Assembly: GCA_028751875.1 (NCBI GenBank)
Contig: CM054167.1
Coordinates: 18,426,604 to 18,490,603 of the forward strand
Source of the DNA: Rapana venosa
Taxonomy: Eukaryota; Mollusca; Gastropoda; Neogastropoda; Muricidae
Length of the DNA: 64,000 nt
Direction of reading: 5' to 3'
Shown: positions 34,161 to 45,335 of the stretch, piece by piece
Position numbering within the stretch: position 1 is the stretch's first letter
Layout of the letters: the number at the start of each line of letters is the position of its first letter
Translations under genes and position numbers: made by a program
Notes under the pieces: generated by a model
The model's input: only the letters and a program-made list of their open reading frames with translations
Databases searched by the model: none
Told to the model about the DNA's origin: nothing

Positions 34161-36104
34161 CACACACACACAGCTGTCTGTTTATGCTAAATCACGTCTT
34201 GCCATGAAATTCGTTAAGCAGAAGTTTAATCAGACGCATGACCAACTGACTGGTTAAGGCTTCGGGGCATGCTGGATTTTTCATGTGTTTCCATAACCCA
34301 GCGTTGACATGAATCGTAATACAGTGGTGATTCTAGGGATTTAAAATAATAATAATAAATGGAATTTATATAACGCTATATCTTGCAGAGACGAATCAAA
34401 GCACTTGCACTCAACTCATTCTTACACAGTCATACAACCAGTAACAATTAATAGTTCCATCAAGTCCAAATATGCATGCACGCACACACACACACACACA
34501 CACACACAGGTCACACACCCTGGCAGGGCAATAGAATCTTGGCTGTTGAAGGCAAGGAAAAGCTATGAGATGAAGTAAGAGAGGAAAATCTTAGGTTTGA
34601 AATAAATATGTCTTGAGACTGGATTTAAAAGTGTCATAAGAAGGCTTTTGGCGGAGAGAGAGAGGGAGGTCATTCCAGATCGATGGACCAAAATTAGAGA
34701 AAAAGCGACAGCCGATGGTGGATTGGTTGAATCTAGGTATTCGTAAGGACAAGATATCTGCAGCAGAGTGGAGAGAACGAGAAGGAGTGTACAAGTGAAG
34801 ACATTCGCAGAGGTAGGCGGGTGCTGTTTTGTGGAGACATTTGTAACAGAGGGTACTGATCTTATAGTTTACTCTCTGTGGCACAGGCAGCCAGTGGAGA
34901 GATCGCAAGAGAGGGGTAATGTGTTCGGATTTTTTTCTTTCTGAGGATTAGTCAAGCTGCAGAGTTTTGTATACGTTGAAGGGATTGGACTGATGATGCT
35001 GGCAGACCAGCCAACAGAGAATTGCAATAGTCCAGACGTGAAAGAATGAGAGACGTAACAAGTTTGGATGTTGCGTCTGTGGACAGGTACTTTCGAATTG
35101 CACTAATACGCTGTAATTGATAGTAGCAGGACTGGCAGGTCTGGGTGATGAATTTTTGCATAGAGAGTGTGTTGACAGTAATGACCCCTAGATACTTCAC
35201 AGCAGTGGATAGAGGGACTGATGCATTACCAAGTTGTATTGAAGCTGTTGTAATGGAAGAATTTGTATTTGGTCCCTCAAGCATGGTTTCCGTTTTATCT
35301 GCATTTAGCTGCAACTTGCTCTGTATCATCCAATTTTGGATATCTTGAAAGCAGTGGGCCATATTTGTCAAGAGAGAAGGCAGATTTTCAGGAGTGTCGC
35401 TGCTTAGAATCTGAGAGTCATCTGCATAAAAATGATGGTCGATCTGATGGCGGTTAATTATATGTGATAGTGGAGCAGTGTAGAGGGTGAAAAGAACAGA
35501 GCCCATAACAGATCCCTGTGGAACTCCACATTCCAGTCTGGCAGGTACTGACTGAATCTTGTTTACTGCGACTGTCTGGAATCGGTCAGTAAGGTATGAA
35601 CTAAACCAGTGACACCAAATGTTTTTTGAAGACGGGAGAGAAGAAACATTGGTAATAAGCCAGTCTAAGATATGACCTGATCTGTGTGTTGGTTCGTTTA
35701 CCAGCTGGGAAAGAGAGTGATTTGACAAAGAAAGAGAAATACGCTTGACATCAGGAGATGACTAGTTGTCGAAGTGGTAGTCAAAGTCTCCAAGAATGAT
35801 GTTTTTTGGGAGAGAGGCTGTAATGGTCAAGGAGTGACTGAAACTCTTGGTGGAAAACTGAAGATGTCAAATTGTTTCTACGGTTGGGAGGTGGACAGTA
35901 AAGGCAACAGAAAGTAACAGAAAAGGGGCTGAGGGGGCACTCTCAGTACTCTTAGTTTCCGATATTTTGTTCAAGGAAGAGAAACAAAACAAACAGGCAG
36001 ATACTAAGCAGGAAGGATTAAATATTCATTAGATGTTGCAGTTAATCTGCAGTAAGCACTCGTGACACAGGACTAAGAGAGAGAGAGAGGGAGAGGGAGA
36101 GGGA

Positions 36105-36191
<87 letters not shown>

Positions 36192-36400
36192 AGGGTGGAG
36201 GGGAAAGAGAGAGAGAGGGGTGGGGGGTGGGTCAAAGTCAAATTTGTATTTCCAGAGTTGGGGAGATAGGTCTAGATGAGAAGAGATGTAAAAGCCAATA
36301 TCAAAGCTTTTTTCTCACCTAGATGGTACTCTGAGAGAGAGAGTGAGAGAGAGATTTTATTGAGAGAGAGAATTATTTTAGAGAGAGAGAGAGAAGAGAA

Positions 36401-36437
<37 letters not shown>

Positions 36438-37555
36438 ATTTTTCGTTTTTATTTATTTATTTTATTCTTTTATTTTGAGGATAATGGAATAAGCACTCAT
36501 ATGCTTGTTTTTCATCCTGCCCCTGTGTGTATGCAGTTTTGTCAATGTTGTCATCCGTTCCCACCGGCACACAATGGCCTACTCTTCCAAAAAGCGGAAT
36601 GGGTTTTAACATGTGCGCAAGATGTTATGCGTGCGTTCGCACACAGGACCTTGGTTTACAGTCTCATCCGGACTTTTGAGGAGAGTGGAGTCGGCACTGA
36701 TGTTAACTCCAGAGGAAAAATCCTCTTGAACAAGAATTGAACCCGGGTCAGCAGATGACAAATACATCACTCTAACCACCAGGCTATCCCGTCTCCCCCA
36801 AGAGAGAGAGAGAGAGAGAGGGAGGGAGAGAGAGAGAGAGAGAGAGGGGGGGGGGAGACCAAATTTGTATTTTCACATTCAGAGATAGATCATTAGAGAG
36901 AGGGAGAGAGACAGATGGACAGACAGACAGATAGAGTTGCCTGATGGAAGTCTTTCTGAAGAGTTCCATCTTGTACAGCCTCCTGGTGATCAGTGTGTGT
37001 GTCTCGGTGTCGGTGTGTGAGTGAGTGAGTGTGTGTGCGTGCGTGCGTGTGTGCGTGTGTGTGTGTGTCGGTGTGTGGTGTGTGTGTGTGTGTTTGCGCG
37101 CGTGTGTGTGTTGTGTGTGCGTTTCCTTACCATCTGATCAATGACAGACTTCGTACACTCCGCCAACAGATCTGGGGGCAAGGAGCTGAAGTTCGGCATC
37201 TCCCAGATACGCCGGAAGTGAGTTGTCACCCAGCGTTTGCCGCGCTCTGCCAGAGAGGTCAAGTTGAACTGCGAGGCCAGAACCAGCACATCCGCCACCA
37301 TACGGATACAGTCTTGACAGGGCTGCACAGACACAGACACATACATTTTTTTTTAAAAACTGCATGTTAGTGTGCAGAGGGTATATGTGTCTGTGTATGT
37401 CTTGTGTTTTCCGCACATACATTTTTTTTCTTAAAACTGGGGACGGGATAGCCTGGTGGTTAGAGTGTTGTAAAGGCCGTCAGCGTCTGGGCTTTATCAC
37501 AGTTCTTGATTAAACCACTGACGCTGGGGGCAACAGCAAACGACGACGGACTAAC

Positions 37556-37592
<37 letters not shown>

Positions 37593-37611
37593 AGAGAGAG
37601 AAAGAGAGAAA

Positions 37612-37675
<64 letters not shown>

Positions 37676-40600
37676 TTGTGCTTGTACCCTGACAGCCAAG
37701 GATCGATCCCAGGTTCAAGCTACCACCGAGACAGACAGCCGTTCAAGGGGATTTTTTTTTTCCCCCTGCAGTTAACATCAGTGCCAACGCCACTCCCCTT
37801 AAAGTCCTTCCAATGAAACTAAAATCTGAGGCCCTGTGTGCAAATGTACGCACAATATCTTGCACACGCGTTAAGACCTGGTCTTTCTGAAGAGTAGGGC
37901 ATTAAGGAAACAGATGACAAAATATTAAAAAATGCATGCACTCTGGTGTTGTATTTAATAATAATAATAATAATAATGTATGGAATTTATATAGCGCTGA
38001 ATCTTGTAAAGCAACAAATCAAAGCGCTCAGATGACAATTTTTTTCTTTTTTCCATCCAGCCCCTGTGTGTATGCAGGTTTGTCAATTTTTGTCATCTGT
38101 TCCCACCGGCACACAATGGCCTACTCTTTCAAAAAGCGGAACAGGATTTAACGTGTGCGCAAGATGTCCTGCATGCGTTCGCACACGGGGCCTCGGTTTA
38201 TAGTCTCATCCGAAGGACTATTTAGACATCACCAAGAATACAGTTACCTAAATGATGGGCAAAAATGGTGACATACGCAAAATCTCACCATTGGTGAACA
38301 CTCAGAGTTCTAGATAACGAAAAAACAAATCTTAAAAATGCTCAAATCCATCAGTTCAACTTGCTGAGTGTCAATGATTCAAATATCTGTGACACTTTCC
38401 TCCTTTCTTTCTATCAATATCTGAAAAGAAAGTGTGATGGTGTGGTGAGTAATTACCTCCCATGTTCAAATTCATTTAACGTCTTTTCACAGTTGTGATA
38501 TTAGACGGTACCTCCCATGTGTTCAGAGCGACGTGTTACTATTTGGGGACACACCTGCAAATTGTGCAGCGCTCTGTTTCCTTGGGTGGTGGTTGGAAAC
38601 TACCCATTGCATACACTTTGCCTTCATGGTAAAATGTAGTATTTATGCAGCCTCTTTTTTAGAGGCCCTGTTCATACTGTGCTGTCGTAGCCGAGAAGGT
38701 GTACAGAGTTGTGACAGATCAAATATCTCCACTCTGTTACAAAAGAAACAAACCCAAGTTTCGCCAGACAAACAAAAAACAAAAACAAAAAAACCCCACA
38801 CCTAAACATGTAAGATACTAGGGACTCACTTTATGAAAAGAAATGGCAGAAGTCACAAGAAAAAAACAAATGCTCACAAGAAAGAAACAAATTCCCCCTC
38901 CCTTCCCCAAGCAAGTATAGACACTAGCAACTCACTTTATGAAAGAAATGGCAGAAATCAAAAGAAAATAATAATGCTCAAAAGAAACAAACTCACCCTC
39001 CCCCCTCCCCAAGAAAGTATAGACACTAGCAGAAGTTCGAGGTTACCTTGGAAACGATATAATTTCTTTATCCTGTAGATGTTACAGTTCGTTCATCTTC
39101 AACTGTGCCCATCTTTTATCACTTTTATCAATATTTCTTTGGCACACCATGTGCCATTCTTCCCTAGGACAGATCTTGTGCTATTTCTTTGCTTTTATCG
39201 AGCAGATCTTGTGCCATTTCTTTGCTTTTATCGATCTTGTGCTATTTCTTTGCTTTTATCGAGATCTTGCGCCATTTCTTTGCTTTTATCGAGCAGATAT
39301 TGTGCCAGTACTTGGTGTTATCTGGAACATCTTGTGCCGATTGTCTTGCAGATTTTTTTTTTTTTTTGTACAGTCATTATCCTAAAAATCCAGTGCCCCT
39401 TCTGTACCTTCAAGATCTGATGCCTTTTCTTTATCCACAACGCTTGAAGTCATGTCTCTGCCATCATCCTGTGGATTACGTGCTGGTTCTTCATCCTGAG
39501 GATGTTGCGCTGTTTCATTATCCTGAAGATCCTGTGCCATTCCATCACCTTGAGGATATTGTGCCATTTTATCATCTCGAAGATCCTGTGCCATTCCATC
39601 AGCTTGAAGATCATGTGCTCCTCCATCATCACCCTGAAGATCCTGTGCCTTTTCATTATCCTGAAGATTTTGTGACACACCTTCAAACTGAAGACAGTGT
39701 ACAGTCGGGCCCGGTTATAAGGAGCTCGGTTATAAGGAGCCAAAAAAAAATCCCCGATGTTCTTTGTTATGACTTGCGAAAACTCGGTTATAAGGAACTC
39801 GGTTATACGATACCTCGCTTATAAGGAGTGAAAAATATTGCCCCAAATCGACCCTGAGCCCGGTTATAAGGAGTGCCGACTGCACCAGCTTGAAACCGAA
39901 AGTAGGTTGAGTTATTTCATAGGCCTTTGCTTTCGCGAAACTCAATTCCGTTCGTCTCCAAGATGTCGGAAGGGAAGAAAAGGACGTCTTTGTCCCTCAG
40001 TGAAAAGCTTGAAATAATCCGAAAGATTCAAGCCAACCCTCTAAAAGGGAAAGTAGCTATTGCAGAAGAGGTGGTGGTTCCCTTCACTACACTATGTAAC
40101 ATATGGCGAGATCGCCAAAGATACTTGAACTAGGCAGATTCGGAACCCTTAGGAGGGAAGGGTGGGTGGTTTGAAAGAAAGGGAGAAGGGGATGAACAGG
40201 GCACAAAAGATGATTCAGATCCGAGAGAAGATGATTTCACTGAAAGAGAGGGAAAGAGAAGCATGCAAACGCCGATTAAAAAGAGAAGGGATGGAAAAGA
40301 CGTAGGCAGAGGTGGAGAAAAAGCTTGCAGCAGTGAATACGGAGGAGTAGGGGGGATGAGTAGAGAAGAGTGGGGGGGGGGGGTGGGGGGGGGGGGTGGA
40401 TGGAGTCGACCCGCAGAGGAAGAAACAGGAAAGAGAGATGAAGGTGAAAGAGTGCAAGGAAGGAGAGAAGATGACGATGGAAATGAAGCGAGAAAAGAAC
40501 ATGATGATGCATACACGGGCATAGAAATCACCAAGGTACAAAATCCTGAGCCAGATCGATTCCACCTGACTAATAAAGAATGGCGAAAAGAGCAATGTAA

Positions 40601-41679
40601 AAGATTAGGCTTTCCCTATCCCAAAGTTCTACCCGACAGAGAAATCAAGCAACAGCTTCGCCCACCTTATGAGGTGGACAAAATTGCTGGAGACGGAAAT
40701 TGTCTCTACAGGGCACTTAGCTTTGAGCTTTGCGGGACACAGGACCAACACGAGCGCCTGAAGGAGATGCTGCTAGATTTCATGCTTGAAAACCAGGAAA
40801 AATTTGCGGGATATGTTGGTGGTGACCTTGGGAGTTATCTGACGCAACATACAATGCAGGCCAGGGCATGGGGGTCTGATGTTGAGATCTTTGCCGCCGC
40901 AACGCTCCTTCAGACAACCGTGGTTGTCTACACGGCCATCACCCCTTTCTCCAGGAAATGGCTGACCCACAATCCGCTCTTCCGAATTCCACATGCCCCA
41001 CACTTCGAGGAAAAGATTTATCTCTGAAACTTATGCGGACATTTTGAAAGAGTGTCAAGTATCCTTTGAGCTACGTCACCATATGTCACTGTTGAGGGAC
41101 CTTGACCTTCGGATCAACGCAAAGTGGACATGGACATACACATCTGTATGTAGTCACAGCACCATATCAAAAGTTGCCAAAGTGCTCTTAGTTTGGTGGG
41201 TTTTTTCATGAAAGTTTACAAAATGTTATTTTTAGTTAGATCTACGTGATGTAAGCTACGTTACTACACTAAATGACTTTTTTTTTTCATTTCGAATCAC
41301 ATTTTGATTCAATCATAGCAGTACCATGCCAGATGATATATTCCAGTAGGTAAAGCCAATCAACATGACTGAATTCACCAAGTGAAGTGCCTATGGCCTC
41401 ATAAAGGACTTATCGTTTCAACGATTAACAATAATTCTGTACTTATTTCTACCATTTGTTTTACTTTCAGGATTCAGGTTTTGTTGTTCTAAACGGGGTT
41501 GTTTAGCGTCCTTTTTGCTTCTTTTTGTTTGATTACTACACTCGCTTTCAGTTTAACAAAGTGTGCGTTTTATGTTTTTGTTTTGTTTTGTTTTGAATTT
41601 AAAAAGAAAAAGATGAATATAGCTGTTTGAGTAATTTTCATCAGATTGTTGTTTCATTGTACGAGCGAGCGAGCGAGCG

Positions 41680-41763
<84 letters not shown>

Positions 41764-44700
41764 GCTGATTCTTACACCGAAAAATGGCAAAAGTCCGGTT
41801 ATAAGGTAGTTGGGCTTGGGTACTCCTTATATCCGAGAACTCTAAGGAACCTCGGTTATAAGGAGTAAAATTTTCGGTCCCCGAGCACTCCTTATAACCG
41901 AGTTCTACTGTACCATGTCATTATCCCGAAGACCTTGCGCCATTCCATTATCCTGGAAATTTTGTGCCACTTCTGTCAGCTGAAGACCCTGTGCCATTTC
42001 ATCACTCTGAAGACCCTGTGCTACTGCACCATCTTGAAGATCCTGTGCCATTTCATTATCTTGAAGATCCTGTGCCATTTCATCATCTTGAAGATCCTGT
42101 GCCATTTCATTATCTTGAAGATCCTGTGCCATTTCATTATCTTGAAGATCCTGTGCCATTTCATCATCTTGAAGATCATGTGCCATTTCATCATCTTGAA
42201 GATCCTGTGCCATTTCATTATCTTGAAGATCCTGTGCCATTTCATTATCTTGAAGATCCTGTGCCATTCCATCATCTTGACCCTGCTCTGTGGCTTTGGT
42301 GTTCCCAAGAAAGTAAAGACACTAGCAACTCACTTTATGAAAGTAACGGCAGAAATCAAAAGAAAATTAAAATGCTCAAAAGAAGGAAACAAATTCATCC
42401 TCCCTCACAAGAATAGACACTAGCAACTCACTTTATGAAAGAAATGGCAGAAATCAAAAGAAAATAAAAATGCTCAAAACCCTTCAAAAGTCCAGACACT
42501 GTGCACTCACTTTATGAAAGAAATGGCAGAAGTCGCGGGCGATGAGAAATCCTAGCCAGTCCTTCAGCCCTTCCACACCGAACATGTCGGAGGCCTGGAT
42601 AAGGGGTGTGATGTCTGCCGCAGGAACCTCCAGCATCGCCCCATACAAAAACAGCAGCATATACTTCACAGCGCGAGCGCTGACGCTGAACAAAGACACG
42701 CACAATTCTCCACTATACATAACGCCAATATGAATATCGTCTGTTGAAATCACTGAGTTCAGTGTTAGCTGAAAAAGACATTCACAATCCTCCACTATAC
42801 ATAATGCCAATATGAATATCGTCTGTCGGCATCACTGACTTCAGTGTTAGCTGAAAAAGACATGCACAATAATCCTCCACTATACATAACGCCAATATGA
42901 ATATCACCTGTCGGCATCACTGAGTTCAGTGTTAGCTGAAAAAGACATAACACAATCCTCAAGTATGCATAACGCCAATATGAATATCACCTGTCGGCGT
43001 CACTGAGTTCAGTGTTAGCTGAAAAAGACATGCACAATAATCCTCCACTATACATAACGCCAATATGAATATCGTCTGTCGGCATCATTGAGTTCAGAGT
43101 TAGCTGAAAAAGACACGCACAATAATCCTCCACTATACATAACGCCAATATGAATATCATCTGTCGGCATCACTGAGTTCAGAGTTAGCTGAAAAAGACA
43201 TAACACAATCCTCAAGTATACATAACGCCAATATGAATATCACCTGTCGGCATCACTGAGGTTTGACATGCACAATCCTCCGCTATACATAACGCCAATA
43301 TGAGTATCACCCGTCGGCATCAGAGGTTTGACATGCACAATCCTCCACTATACATAACGCCAATATGAACATCGTCTGTCGGCGTCACTGAGTTCTGTGC
43401 TAACTAAAAAAGACATGCACAATAATCCTCCACTACACATAATGCCGATATGAATATTGTCTGTCAGCATCACTGAGTTCAGTGTCAGCTGCCCCATCCA
43501 GCGATAATGACATGACTGTCCTTCTCAGTTTGGATATGAATACACTATTCTGTAAAAAAATCAAAAACACCTGGAACCATGTACTTCACAGCATCAGCAC
43601 TAACTCTGAAAATGACAGACAGATTCCTCTACTACACAAAATGCAAATATGCTGCTCCACATAAAAAGCAGTGACGTGTGCTTCGCAGTTTGGACACTAG
43701 CTATGAAAAACCAAAACAAACATAACCTTGTATTTCATGAACAACACCGAGTACAGTTCTACTTAGTAACAGCAACAACTCTTTTCTGGTTTCACTCCCC
43801 AATTCAAGCTGCTTTCATCAAACAACTCTCCGACAATGGAGTCCAAAGCTAACAAGAATAACCCCATGACTGTAGGAAAGTACCCATATTCTGAAAATAT
43901 CTCTCACATCTGTTCTTACCCATCTAGTTTTATACACTGTATCTTGTCTCCTGAGGAGTGGGAGGGGAGGGGAGGGGGGTGTGAAGGAAGGTGGCAGGAT
44001 GGTTGAGACGTTTGCCTGCCAACAAGTAAACCGTGAGGTTCTGGGTTTGATTCCCAGCCTCGCCCTTTCTTCCCAGTTTGACCAAAAAAATCGAACTGAA
44101 TGTCAAAGTCCTTCAGATGAGACTATAAACCGAGGCCCTGTGTGCGAACGCATGCAGAACATCTTGCGCACATGTTAAATCCTGTTCTGCTGTTCGAAAG
44201 AGTAGGCCATTGTGTGCCGGTGGGAACAGATGACAAAATTTAAAAAAACCGCATACACACGCATTAAAAAAAAAAAAATTTTTTTTAATCATCTAAGCAC
44301 TTTGATTTGTTGCTTTACAGATTCAGCGCTATATAAATTCCATACGTTATTATTATTATTTAATATGGCCTCTTATTTTTACTTATGAAGTTCTACACAA
44401 CACACATATCTATCTTGTCTCCTGTCCCCTGAAGTGTCATACACATTTTTTTTTTTTTGGGGTGGGGGGGAGGGGGGGGGGGGGGGGGAGGGTTTCCTCA
44501 GCTACAGATGTGAGGTTCACCAATGGTAACTTTTTGCGTATGCAACCGTTTATGCACAATTAAGGTAGTCGCTATCTGAATGTCTAAACACGACACCAGT
44601 GTAACCGTATTTTTTAAAATGTTGTCATCCGTTCCTACTGACACGCAATGGCCCCCTCTTCCAAAAGGCAGAACGGATTTTAATGCCTGCACAATATGTT

Positions 44701-45291
44701 CTGCACGTGTACAGGGCCTCAGTTTATAGTCTCTTTCAAGAGAGTGCAATTTTTTTGTTTTCTTCATTTTTTTTCAGGGGAGTGGAGTTGGTGTTGATGT
44801 TTATTTATTTTTATTTATTTATTTTATTCTTTTATATCGAGGATAATGGAATAAGCACTTATGTGCTTTTTTTACATCCAGTCCCTGTGTGTATGTGGTT
44901 TTGTAAATTGCCATCTGTTCCCACCGGCACACAATGGCCTACTCTTACGAAAAGCGGAACAGGATTTTAATGTGTGCGCAAGATGTTCTGCAAGCGTTCG
45001 CACACGGGGCCTCGGTTTATAGTCTCATCCGAAGGACTTTTGGGGAGAGTGGAGTCTGCACTGATGTTGTTAACTCCAGGGGGAAAAATATCCCCCTTGA
45101 ACGGGAATCGAACCGGGGTCGTCAGATTAGCGAGCGCAATGTTCTGACCACTAGGCTATCCCGTCCTGATGTTGACTCCAGGAGAAAAATCCCTTCAAAC
45201 AGGCACCTCAGTGGTGGCTCAAAGTTGCACCGTCAGATTGCAAGCTCAATGCTTTTAACCACTAGGTTATCCCCCACCCCCCCACCAGCTC

Positions 45292-45335
<44 letters not shown>

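Larger units (their letters stand above)
39702..41910 (+). mobile_element. pogo/Tigger-like DNA transposon carrying an OTU gene
   Basis: 2209 bp flanked by TA (39700-39701 and 41911-41912). The terminal inverted repeats read CAGTCGGGCCCGGTTATAAG on the left and CAGTAGAACTCGGTTATAAG on the right, in pogo style. The motif CGGTTATAAGGA recurs several times near each end. Inside are an HTH ORF, an OTU-protease ORF and a (GAGC)n(GA)n tract (41663-41760). No DDE catalytic domain is visible, so mobility would need a transposase in trans. Confidence 0.85.

Noticed and set aside
39382..42267. - strand ORFs reading MAQDLQDNE repeats as an extra BTBD8 exon
   Set aside because: The 27-bp unit keeps the frame open by arithmetic. 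Exons 6 and 7 join in phase without it and match the family there. No splice sites frame it.
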